Source: CAJXJP01 sp034111025
GTDB lineage: Bacteria; Patescibacteriota; Gracilibacteria; BD1-5; UBA6164
Assembly: GCA_034111025.1 (NCBI GenBank)
Contig: JAWUYB010000048.1
Span: 1 to 18,853, forward strand
DNA length: 18,853 nt
Direction of reading: 5' to 3'
Shown here: positions 9,230 through 17,521 of the stretch, piece by piece
Layout of the letters: each line of letters begins with the position of its first letter
How positions within the stretch are numbered: the stretch's first letter is position 1
The notes under the pieces: model-generated
The model's input: only the letters and a program-made list of their open reading frames with translations
Databases searched by the model: none
Told to the model about the DNA's origin: nothing
Program-made: the position numbers and the translations under genes

Positions 9230-9955
9230 TTATTTATTATTTTTTTGTCAGTATAGATCTTCCATTTCTTGGTTTTTTTCTTGCATATATTTTTTAAATT
9301 CAACTCTTTTGTATTTGTATATATATATTCATACTATTGCAAATATAGCTAACATAATACTTCACATATATTCTACTACTATTTCATAATGCTCAGCGAA
9401 TTGTACTCAAAGAATTACAATTGTAAATGCCCGAATTATTGAACCAATAACATTATAAGTCATAAATCTCATACTATTCATTCACATTGATCAAGCTATA
9501 AAAGGCAAAAATGCTCTTGTCATAGGATGAAATTTTCAAAATATTATTCATAATGCTCACCATTTATGGATTCATTTTTTTAAATATTTAACTTCTGTTA
9601 GTCATATTCAGAACCACATTCAATATTTTCTAAAAAATGTATCTCCTGAAATTCTACCAAGCATATATCAAACAAAGTTTCATAATATTGCTCAGATTAT
9701 AGCAACAAGTATTACATATTTTAGATTATCTGTACTAAGTTCTCAAAAGAAACCTCATACTATTAATAAAATATTTTGTCATGGTACAACTACTCATAAT
9801 ACTGGAAATGCTTCTATAAAACTACTTAATCATGCAATAAGATAATTCCATAATCACATTCACTCTATTACAACTTTCATCCATTCAATAAATGATAGTA
9901 TCCACTCCTTTTTAAATATAGATATAATTGCTAGAGCTAGACTCAAAACAATCAA
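9230..9955 (-). CDS. DedA family (SNARE-associated/VTT domain) membrane protein
   Basis: An integral membrane protein of the DedA/VTT family. Bacterial members act in membrane homeostasis, some as undecaprenyl-phosphate or phospholipid flippases; which substrate applies here is unknown. With TTG 9955 as start it has 241 aa. Visible motifs: SFIEAFPVLGVVVPGQ (about 45-60), the re-entrant-loop signature; GNFVGYMLGRISGD (92-105); and FGKFHPMTRAFLPFIAGSMGM (139-159), the F-x-R-x-x-P-x-x-AG block. Several hydrophobic segments follow, then a charged tail. No ATG is available before residue 26 (ATG 9880), which would remove the first membrane segment, so TTG is my choice. 23 of 27 Gly are TGA, the highest use here. 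Upstream lie two inverted repeats and a promoter. Confidence 0.93.
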
Positions 9956-9961
9956 AGATAT

Positions 9962-10021
9962 ATTCAGAATATGAACTATTTTCTGAATTATTTTTTTAAT
10001 AATTTTTAATATTAAAAATTA
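9962..10021 (-). promoter_or_regulatory. Structured 5' leader of dedA (two inverted repeats)
   Basis: Read on the minus strand, the transcript would open with a 22-bp perfect palindrome (10000-10021, core TTTTTAATATTAAAAA), then a second inverted repeat, ATTCAGAA at 9988-9981 pairing with TTCTGAAT at 9969-9962. That second repeat ends 6 nt before the TTG start at 9955. Such hairpins could shield the 5' end or gate translation. The sequences are seen directly; the role is inferred. Confidence 0.45.
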
Positions 10022-10029
10022 ATGACCAA

Positions 10030-10057
10030 ATTCTAAGAGAAATTGCTATTTTTACAA
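10030..10057 (-). promoter_or_regulatory. Promoter for dedA-methyltransferase pair
   Basis: On the minus strand, TTGTAA (10057-10052) and TAGAAT (10035-10030) are separated by 16 nt. The start of transcription would fall near 10023, just before the palindromic leader. It is divergent from, and does not overlap, the secF promoter. Confidence 0.55.
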
Positions 10058-10085
10058 GTTATTTTCTTGCATTTTCCTGAATTTC

Positions 10086-10114
10086 TTTACAATTAATGTG
10101 ATTTTATATATAAA
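10086..10114 (+). promoter_or_regulatory. Promoter of the secF-uppS operon
   Basis: TTTACA at 10086-10091 and TATAAA at 10109-10114 have an ideal 17-nt spacer. Transcription would start near 10121, only about 8 nt before ATG 10129, so the mRNA would be nearly leaderless. This fits the lack of a Shine-Dalgarno sequence. Confidence 0.6.
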
Positions 10115-10128
10115 GAATTTTTATACAC

Positions 10129-11178
10129 ATGGATATTTTAAAAAATAGCAGAATTTATATTATTATTTCAATAATATTAGTTCTTATTTCTACTAGCTTT
10201 TTAGTTTTTGGAAAACTCAATTTAGGTATTGATATGACGGGAGGTATTTCTATGGAATATGCTTACGAAAATGATGTTAATTTAGAAGAAATAAAAACAA
10301 ATTTAGCAAATGCAGCTATTGAAGTAAATAAAAATTCTCAAATAATTAATGATACTTCAGCATATTCGATTACATGAGAAAAAGCATTAGGTGTAGTTGT
10401 GGGTTTCTATAATAATTCAAATGACTGAATGTCTGCTGATGAAAAAATACAAGCTGATAAGTCATTAGAGTCACATAAAGAAAATATAAGAGCAAAAGCA
10501 TTAACGATATTGAAAAATCAAGATGATACTATTTCTGAATCAAAATATATTAATATTTGAAAAAGTTTCTGAGATTATATTAAAAATACAGCTATACTTA
10601 CTTTAGCAATAGCTATAGTTGCAATTGCAATTTATGTAATGCATGCATTTTCATGATCAGCGAGTGGTATTAGTATTGCTTCATTTGCAGTGATTACTAT
10701 CATTACATTATTTCATGATGTAATTATTTCCACGGGGCTATATATCGTAAGTTGAATATATTTTCCAGAATTTCAAATAGATACATTCTTTATAACGGCA
10801 TTATTAACGATACTTTGATATTCTATTAATGATACTATTGTTGTATTTGATAGAATTAGATCAAATTTAAAACAATTTGCAGGTAAAAAAGGAAAAGAAG
10901 GAAAAGAATTATATGAAATAGTAAATATTTCTATTAATGAAACCGTAGTTAGAAGTATTTATACAAGTATTACTCTATTATTTGTACTTGTTACTATTTT
11001 CTTCTTTGGACCAGAATCTATATCAGGATTTATATTGGTTATGATTTTTGGTACTATTATTGGGACGTATTCATCTATATTTATAGCTTCACCATTATTA
11101 TATTTAGCGAATAAAAATCAAAAATTATCTGTATATAAAAAAATAGAAATTAATCCAGAAGATAAAATAGTTGTTTAA
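10129..11178 (+). CDS. secF: Protein translocase subunit SecF
   Basis: The membrane partner of SecD, which uses the proton gradient to help move proteins out through SecYEG. The product has 349 aa. TM1 lies at about 10-28, followed by the family stretch LGIDMTGGISMEY and an extracytoplasmic domain up to about residue 150. A five-helix membrane block follows with FHDVIISTGLY and LGYSINDTIVVFDRIRSNLKQ, the SecF signature, in which the Gly is TGA. The C-terminal segments (SITLLFVLVTIFFFGPESISGFILVMIFGTIIGTYSSIFIASPLL, split over two helices) complete the fold. The protein is SecF alone, not a SecDF fusion, and secD is not adjacent: dedA lies upstream in the opposite direction. It is the first gene of a plus-strand operon, 23 nt before the next gene. 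Confidence 0.95.
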
Positions 11179-11201
11179 TTATATACTCATTAATTATAAT
11201 C

Positions 11202-11783
11202 ATGAATAAAATAGACTTATGAAGCATTCATTTTGAATGAAAACAACAAGATGAAGTTATTCTTCATTATGCTCATCCATCAAAAATACAAACATATATT
11301 GAAATACTTTATGTGATAATTCCTATGTTAATTTCATGATGAATAATAATAGCTCTATTATTCAATAAAATACTTCCTTTAATTCTATGAATTATTTTAT
11401 TTGTAGTATTTACAACAATTGCATGATTAGCAATCTGATATAAACTCTATAGAGCAAATAATAATTATGTTATTATTACTTCAAAGAGAATATTATTTCA
11501 CTGAATTGAATGATTATTTAAAGATTACGTAAAAAAAATTAATTATAATAATGTTCGTAATGTAAATTATTTTACACAATCCTTAATTGGAAGAATTTTT
11601 AAATATTGAATGCTTGAAATTCAAAGTTCACATTGATGAGAAGGTGATATAACGGTATATCATATTAGAAATGGAAAGTTACTCACTCATTATATAGATA
11701 AACTCATTCATTTAAAATCAGAAGAAAGAGATAATTTTTCTCCATTTGATCCTGAATATTTTAAAAATTGGAATAAAAAATAA
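11202..11783 (+). CDS. Membrane protein with bacterial PH domain (YdbS-like)
   Basis: The product has 193 aa. Two hydrophobic helices lie at about 32-53 and 56-80 and contain several TGA-encoded Gly. They are followed by a bacterial PH-type domain: NNNYVIITSKRILFHGIEGLFKDYVKKINYNNVRNV, then IGRIFKYGMLEIQSS. This layout (two TM helices, then a bPH2 domain of the YdbS/YdbT kind) is common in small membrane proteins of unknown function. The last 40 residues are charged and cytoplasmic. It sits between secF and an ABC exporter with only 1 nt before the exporter's ATG, so the two are probably translationally coupled. A link to the exporter is inferred from position only. The start ATG 11202 has no Shine-Dalgarno sequence. 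Confidence 0.85.
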
Positions 11784-11784
11784 T

Positions 11785-13542
11785 ATGACTAATTATCAAA
11801 TCCTAAAAAAAATCTTTTCAAATTATATTAAAACAGCAGGAATAACTTCATTTATTTTTACTGTTTTATTTGGTTTATTAGTTTCAGCTGTAGTAATATT
11901 TGAACCAGTTATTTTTACAGAAATCATCAAAAAAGTTGAAATATTTTATCAAACAGGAGTATTTGATATAGAACAATTTTTTATATTTGTAATTATATGG
12001 TGAGTATTTATACTGTTTTCTATTTTACTACAATATATTTATAGATTTTTACTAGTCTCTAGGCCAGCATTACAAAATCATAAAGATATGTCTCAAGAGT
12101 ATTCTGAAAAAATAATTTCTATGAGTTATTGAAATTATCTAGAACAAAAAACGGGGTCATTATATAAAATTTTTGATAGATGAAGTACTCAACAATTTCA
12201 ATTTATATTTTTTATATTTATTGATTTTTTAAAAGGAATATCATGAATTATTTTTATTATTGTCATATTATTTTACATAAATACTAAGATGGCATTAGTT
12301 ACTCTTTGAATGGTACCAGTTATGTTAATAATGTGAATATATTTTTATAAGAAATTATTTCCAGCTCAAATAGAATTAAATAAAAAATGGGATGATGTTT
12401 TTGGTCTATTATGAAATATTATGTCTAATTTTTTCTTAGTTAAATCACTTACCATTGAAAAAACGTTTAAAAAGCAGATGAATACAGAATTAGAAGATTG
12501 TAAACAAAAACAACTTATAATTGATAAAGGATGGAGTATTTCAGATATTTATACTGCATCACTTGTGATGATTTCTCGTATATTGGTATTAGGTTTTGGT
12601 GTATATTTTTTAATACAATGAGAAATTAGTTTTGCGACTTTATTTTTATTCTTTTCTTATATAGGTTGGATATATTTTCCTTTAGGTATGTTGTTCTGAA
12701 GATTAAGAAATGTACAAGAGTGGATTACATCTATTGGAAAATTTTATGAAACTTTTGATAACTTAGAAGCAGATAAGTCAGATAAAAAATGAAATAAAAT
12801 AACTAATGTACTATGAAAAATAGAATTTAAAGAAGTAAATTTTTGATATAATAACAAAAAAAATATATTAAATAATTTATCTTTCAAAGTAAAAGCTTGA
12901 GAAAAAGTCGCTTTAGTTTGAACAACTTGAGCTGGTAAATCTACTATAATTAATTTAATATTAAGATTATGGGATACAAATTCAGGTAAAATAAAACTTG
13001 ATGGTATAAATATTACTGACATATCAAAAAAATCACTTAGACAACATATATGAGTAGTATCACAAGATAATAGTTTATTTAATATGACTATTAAAGAAAA
13101 TTTATTATTTGCTAATGCTAAAGCTTCAGATATAAAAATAAAAGAAGCATTATCTCAAGCAGAAGCAAATTTTGTTTATGATTTAGAAAACTGAATCGAA
13201 ACTGTTATTTGAGAAAGGTGATTAAAATTATCAGGGTGAGAAAAACAAAGATTATCCATTGCTCGTTTATTTCTAAAGAACCCAGAAATTCTTATACTTG
13301 ATGAAGCAACAAGTGCACTTGATAATAAAACTGAAAAAGCTATTCAAAAAGCATTAGATACATTAATGAAATGAAGAACCTCTATAATAGTTGCACATAG
13401 ACTCACAACAATTATGGATGTAGATAATATATTATTTATAGAAAATTGAGAAGTATTAGAATCTTGAAATTATAAAGAACTTATCAAATTAGAATGAAAA
13501 TTTTCTGAATTAGCAAGTTCAAATCATTTAATGATTAATTAA
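11785..13542 (+). CDS. ABC exporter, fused membrane and ATPase domains (MsbA-type layout)
   Basis: A half-size type I ABC exporter of 585 aa that should work as a homodimer in the cytoplasmic membrane. Its substrate is unknown; lipid, peptide or drug are all possible. The membrane domain (about 15-325) has six hydrophobic segments. The ATPase domain carries Walker A GTTGAGKST at 379-387 (its first two Gly are TGA), a Q-loop in GVVSQDNSLF, the signature LSGGEKQR from 482 (second Gly is TGA), Walker B ILILDEATSALD with Asp506-Glu507, and the H-loop His538. All catalytic residues are present. It follows the PH-domain gene by 1 nt and precedes the HIT gene by 18 nt. The tight spacing argues for one operon. 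Standard-code translation would cut it into more than a dozen fragments. Confidence 0.96.
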
Positions 13543-13560
13543 TATTTAACTTATTGTAAT

Positions 13561-13980
13561 ATGTGTGAATTATGTAATTCAATTAATGATAAATATAGAG
13601 TTATTAAATCTACAAAATATAGTTTTTGTATAATATGTAAGGACCCTTTGAAATTATGACATATCATGATTTTACCTAAACGTCATGTTACACAAACAAA
13701 TATGTCTGACTTAACAGCAGATGAATCAAAAGATATTATTTGATTATTAGATGAAATGCAAGAAGTTATAGAAAATTTAACAGAAGACTCAGCAGTTATT
13801 CTTAAAAATAACTGAGTTCATATTACTCAAACACACTTACATTTTCATATATTTCCTAGTAAATGATATTTAAGAAATTTAGTAGGGAATTATGAAAATA
13901 TTCCAGAAAGAATTTCAATATCTGAAGAAAAATACATAGAAATGAAAAATATTATACAATCGAAATTATTAACTAAATAA
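13561..13980 (+). CDS. HIT family protein (histidine triad nucleotide hydrolase)
   Basis: A small cytoplasmic hydrolase or transferase acting on nucleotide phosphate esters; the physiological substrate is unknown. The product has 139 aa. GHIMILPKRHV is the conserved block before the catalytic region, and the histidine triad is HLHFHIFPS with His92, His94 and His96. The N-terminus MCELC and the later CIIC (Cys2, 5, 23, 26) form two CxxC pairs, likely a structural zinc site. TGA encodes Gly at the conserved LGHIMI and NNGVHI positions. It lies 18 nt after the ABC exporter and 6 nt before uppS, inside the operon. No Shine-Dalgarno sequence is seen before ATG 13561. Confidence 0.93.
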
Positions 13981-13986
13981 ATTAAA

Positions 13987-14661
13987 ATGAAGCACCTTTG
14001 AATTATAATGGATGGAAATAGAAGATGGGCTAAAAAACGTCTTTTAACTACTATTGCATGACACAAAGCTGGTGTAAATAATGCAGTTAATATAACAAAA
14101 ATAGCAAAAATTAAATGAATTAAATACTTAACTCTTTGGGCTTTATCTACAGAAAATTTAATTAAAAGAGATGATAATGAAATAAAATGAATTATTAAGC
14201 TTATTAATAATATTGAAAATTTACTCTGAGATATGTTACTAGAAGACCTTAGGTTTGAAACAATCTGAGATATATCTAAATTACCTATTGAATCTCAAGA
14301 AATATTAGCTAAAATTAAGAATAATACACAAAATAATACTGGTATTACTTTAATATTAGCACTTGTTTATTGATGACAAGATGAAATAATTAGAGCTACA
14401 AAAAAAATACTATTAGAATGAATTAATCCTAGTGAATTAACAAAGGAAGAATTTAGAAAATATACTGATACTTGAAAATACCCAATTGTTGATATGATAG
14501 TTCGAACTGGTTGAGATAAAAGACATAGTTGATTTATGCTATTTGATAGCGAGTATGCTGAATATTATTTTAGTGAAAAATTATGGCCAGATTATAATGA
14601 AGAAGAATTAAACAAGACATTAGATAGTTTTAAAAAATCTAAAAGAAATTTTTGAAAGTAA
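13987..14661 (+). CDS. uppS: Cis-prenyltransferase (undecaprenyl diphosphate synthase family)
   Basis: Extends an allylic diphosphate with isopentenyl units in cis to make the C55-type lipid carrier for cell-wall precursors. The product has 224 aa, slightly short for the family (about 240). The N-terminus MKHLGIIMDGNRRWAKK holds the catalytic Asp-Gly-Asn-Arg-Arg. AGHKAGV, TLWALSTENLIKR, ALVYGGQDEII and IVRTGGDKRHSGFMLFDSEYAEYYF are the other conserved regions. The RTGGxxRxSGF form differs from the RTSGExRxSNF of E. coli-type enzymes. The chain length of the product is not readable from sequence. It starts 6 nt after the HIT gene, and the trans-prenyl synthase that would supply its primer follows 17 nt later. 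Confidence 0.93.
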
Positions 14662-14678
14662 AAATTAATTATAACAAT

Positions 14679-15590
14679 ATGTTTCCATCTTGGTATACAG
14701 AATATAGAGATTTAATTGAAAAAAATATTTTTAGTTATTTAGATAAATATATTCAAAAAAATCCATCAAATATATGACTTGAAAATTTTCGTCAAGCACT
14801 TTTTTATTCTAATCAATGAGGGAAAAAAATCCGTTGACTATTAGCTTTAGAATTTTATTTATCAATTACTGGTAAAAAAATTATGGATATAAAAGAAGAA
14901 GATGATATAATAAAAGTAACTGTTGCTATTGAAATATTACATACATATTCATTGGTACATGATGATCTACCATGTATGGATAATGATGAATTCAGAAGAT
15001 GATTACAAACATGTTGGAAAAAATATTGAGAATATAATGCAGTATTAGTCTGAGATTTATTGAATACGCTTGCTTATGAGATATTATCTGATATGGATAA
15101 TAGTGAACATGCTATAGAAATAATTAAATTATTATCTTCACATACTTGATTTAATGGTATGATATGAGGTCAAATAAGTGATATGTACTTTGAGAATGAT
15201 ACAGAAAAATTATCATATTCTGATTTAATTGAACTTCATACTAAAAAAACATGAAAACTTATAAAAGCTTCAGTTTTATGTGGTGTTATTATTGCATGAA
15301 AATCTTATAAAACAGATGATTTTATTAGATTCTGAGAAAAAATATGATTAGCCTTTCAAATAAAAGATGATTTATTAGATATTGAATGAACTTTTGAAGA
15401 AACATGAAAAAGCGTATGACTAAGAGAATCTGGAGATTTTGAACAAAAATGATTTGTATATTTTATGTGAATTGAAAAGAGTAAAATTGAATTAGCATCT
15501 CTCATTATTGACTGTAAAAATATAGCTACAAAACTATGATCTGAAAAATTAGAATTTTTAGTACAATATATTGCAAATAGAAAAAAATAA
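14679..15590 (+). CDS. Trans-polyprenyl diphosphate synthase (FPP/GGPP type)
   Basis: Condenses DMAPP with isopentenyl diphosphate to make farnesyl or geranylgeranyl diphosphate, probably the primer for the cis-prenyltransferase just upstream. The product has 303 aa. NQGGKKIRGLLAL is the IPP-binding region, VHDDLPCMDNDEFRRG the first Asp-rich motif (FARM, with the two-residue insert of bacterial FPPS), MIGGQISDM the QxxD block, and FQIKDDLLDIEG the second Asp-rich motif (SARM). The usual PTxHxxFG after RRG is replaced by QTCWKKYG, which loses the family His. Many Gly are TGA. It is the last clear gene of the operon. Whether it makes FPP or GGPP cannot be decided from sequence. Confidence 0.93.
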
Positions 15591-15601
15591 TATTAATCAT
15601 A

Positions 15602-15715
15602 ATGAAAAATATAAATAAGTTAATAATTTCATTACATTTAATAATTACTAGAGCAGTTATTTGTTATGTTTTTATTTATTCTGATATGCTTGATATAGAA
15701 ATGAATATTAAATAA
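15602..15715 (+). CDS. Small ORF, 37 aa, possibly a membrane peptide or gene remnant
   Basis: It begins 11 nt after the prenyl synthase stop. ATG 15602 opens 37 codons (MKNINKLIISLHLIITRAV...) with one hydrophobic segment, ending in TAA. Directly after it, in another frame, about 24 charged codons stay open (KEDYDIEPSNINSTKRKLKKW) to a TAA near 15792. The pair could be one small membrane protein broken by a frameshift, or chance. No Shine-Dalgarno sequence and no family match. Confidence 0.25.
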   Translation: MKNINKLIISLHLIITRAVICYVFIYSDMLDIEMNIK

Positions 15716-15850
15716 TAAATAATAAAGAAGATTATGATATAGAACCATCAAATATAAATTCTACAAAAAGAAAGTTGAAAAAATGGAGATAAATTGAACA
15801 TATAAAAGAAAAACTAAGATTAAGGTTTATTTAACGATTTTTTTTAATGC
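15716..15850. other. Convergent intergenic spacer
   Basis: This lies between the end of the plus-strand operon and the end of nadK. It has a T8 run near 15837-15845 but no convincing hairpin before it, so the operon's terminator is not identified. An open but start-less frame covers 15720-15792. Confidence 0.4.
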
Positions 15851-16618
15851 TTAAAAATTAAAATTTTTATTATTCCATTCTTTCATTTGCTTTTCTTCTA
15901 TTGAAATAATTAAATTATGCTCTGATTTTTTAATTTCTATAATAGTATTTTTAGTATTTATTTTTCATCATATACTATCACAATATATTTCTAATCAATC
16001 AAATCTTCATATATTACTAATAATTATTTTTTCATTTTCATTTAAAACAAGTGAATTAAATCATTTTGGTATATTTACTGCTTTAGTAGTGAGTACTATT
16101 GAACTTGTATTATGTCATAATATAGGTCATCATAGAGATTTATTATATGCTGTTGAACCTAATGGTGTTGATATAAGTAATCAATCTCATTTTATGTTAA
16201 ATGTATTTTTTTCTCATATTTTTATAGAATATTCTCATATTTTTCAAGCACTAGCAGTTATATTTATTTCATTTGTAAATATAGTTGAATATTCTCAATT
16301 TATATAAACATCAAATAATGAGTATATATATTCTATATATTTATTATCTTCTAGTATAACAGACTTATCTTGTAATAAAAATCAAGTAGTTCAAAAATTA
16401 ATTGGAATAAACTTATTTCAATTTTTATGATACCTTTTTATAGCCTCAAGCATTGTACCATCTCAACCTATAATAATATTAAAATTTCATTCTAAACTCT
16501 GTATAAAATTATTAAATTCATGAGATAAAATGAAATTTTTTATATTTTCTTGCTTATCATTATATTTATATTCACTATAAAATATAATATGGTTATTAAT
16601 TTTTTTTTCTAAGTACAT
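15851..16618 (-). CDS. nadK: NAD kinase
   Basis: Phosphorylates NAD to NADP in the cytoplasm. The product has 255 aa, a little short for the family. The catalytic motif GGDGT is at 51-55 (second Gly is TGA), then PINFGTTGFL (73-81), the NE pair (TNEINI, 116-117), and the NAD-binding block GDGLLISTPLGSTAYNKSLGGPIL (144-167), read across several TGA codons. About 20 of 23 Gly are TGA, so the standard code sees no gene at all here. ATG 16618 is the first in-frame ATG and gives a sensible start. A TATAAT-like box sits about 11 nt upstream of it, which suggests a very short leader. It is separated from clpP upstream by a terminator and so has its own promoter. Confidence 0.95.
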
Positions 16619-16652
16619 AAATCTAAATTATATATAATTTTACTTATTATAT

Positions 16653-16686
16653 AAAAAAAAGAATGTTTTGAAACATTCTTTTTTCT
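16653..16686 (-). terminator. Terminator after clpP
   Basis: The arms at 16655-16668 and 16671-16684 (core GAATGTTT / AAACATTC) pair, with the innermost bases forming the loop. They are flanked by A and T tracts. It lies 4 nt past the clpP stop on the minus strand and ends the clpP transcript before nadK. Confidence 0.88.
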
Positions 16687-16689
16687 GAA

Positions 16690-17316
16690 TTATTTATTTT
16701 TAATAATTTTATCTATTAATCCATACTCTAATGCTTCTTCAGCAGTCATGAAATTATCTCTATCACAATCTTTTTCTACTTGTTCTACTGTTTTACCAGA
16801 ATGTTTAGCAAGAATTCTATATAATCTATCTCATGTTTTAATTATATGTTCTGCTGCTAATCTAATATCTGTAGCTTGACCTTCTGCTCAACCTAATGGT
16901 TGATGAATCATTATTTCACTATGAGGAAGTGAATACCTTTTTCCTGCTTCTCATCCACATAATATAATTGAACCCATTGATGCTGATAATCCCATTGATA
17001 CAGTATGAACTGGACATGAAATATATTGCATGGTATCATATATTGCTAAACCAGCTGTAACATGACCTCCTGGAGAATTTACATACATTGTAATTGAAGC
17101 TTTTGGATCTTGTTTTTCTAAAAATAATAATTGAGCAATAACTGTATTTGCTACCGCACTATCTATTCATTCTCATAGAAATACAACTCTATCTTCTAAT
17201 AATCTAGAATATATGTCATATGCTCTTTCTCAACTTGGAGTTTTATCAATTACTGTAGGTATAAGAATAGAAGTAATTGGATTTAATTTTTTCTTTTTTC
17301 ATCTTCAAATAAACAT
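16690..17316 (-). CDS. clpP: ATP-dependent Clp protease proteolytic subunit
   Basis: The barrel-forming serine protease that degrades proteins fed in by Clp ATPases. The product has 208 aa, a normal length. It has YVNSPGGHVTAGLAIYDTM, the nucleophile in GLSASMGS (Ser113), the catalytic His in IMIHQPLGG (His138) and the Asp in DRDNFM (Asp187), so the triad is complete. The N-terminal extension MFIGRGKKKKLNP is basic, with two TGA Gly. About 8 of 19 Gly are TGA. A promoter-like pair, TTGTAT (17376-17371) and TATAAT (17355-17350) with a short 15-nt spacer, lies upstream. It stands alone, and no clpX or tig gene is near. Confidence 0.97.
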
Positions 17317-17349
17317 ATTATTTCATATTTAATATATAATATACATGAA

Positions 17350-17376
17350 ATTATAAAGTATTTTTTAAAAATACAA
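17350..17376 (-). promoter_or_regulatory. Candidate promoter of clpP
   Basis: On the minus strand, TTGTAT (17376-17371) and a perfect TATAAT (17355-17350) are separated by 15 nt, slightly shorter than ideal. The leader to ATG 17316 would be about 27 nt. Confidence 0.45.
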
Positions 17377-17419
17377 TTTATTATTTTAAAATTATTACAT
17401 TTTTTAATTAATATAATAT

Positions 17420-17455
17420 AAAAAACTACTTTACATATATGTAAAGTAGTTTTTT
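17420..17455. terminator. Terminator-like perfect palindrome between divergent genes
   Basis: A 36-bp perfect palindrome (core CTACTTTACATATATGTAAAG) has an A tract on one side and T7 on the other, so it looks like a bidirectional intrinsic terminator. It lies upstream of both clpP (minus) and the pilin gene (plus), with no gene between it and clpP that it could end. It may be an attenuator, the end of a small RNA, or a guard against read-through. Confidence 0.7.
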
Positions 17456-17521
17456 TAGCCATTAATTGCTATTGAGTAAAAATTTATTAACATAAAGTAT
17501 TACTTTTTATCTTTAATAAGT

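Noticed and set aside
9032..9389. Two overlapping plus-strand ORFs over the methyltransferase N-terminus and dedA C-terminus
   Set aside because: They are shadows of two well-supported minus-strand genes.
16089..16307. 72-aa plus-strand ORF opposite nadK
   Set aside because: It is an antisense shadow of nadK, whose conserved motifs explain the region.
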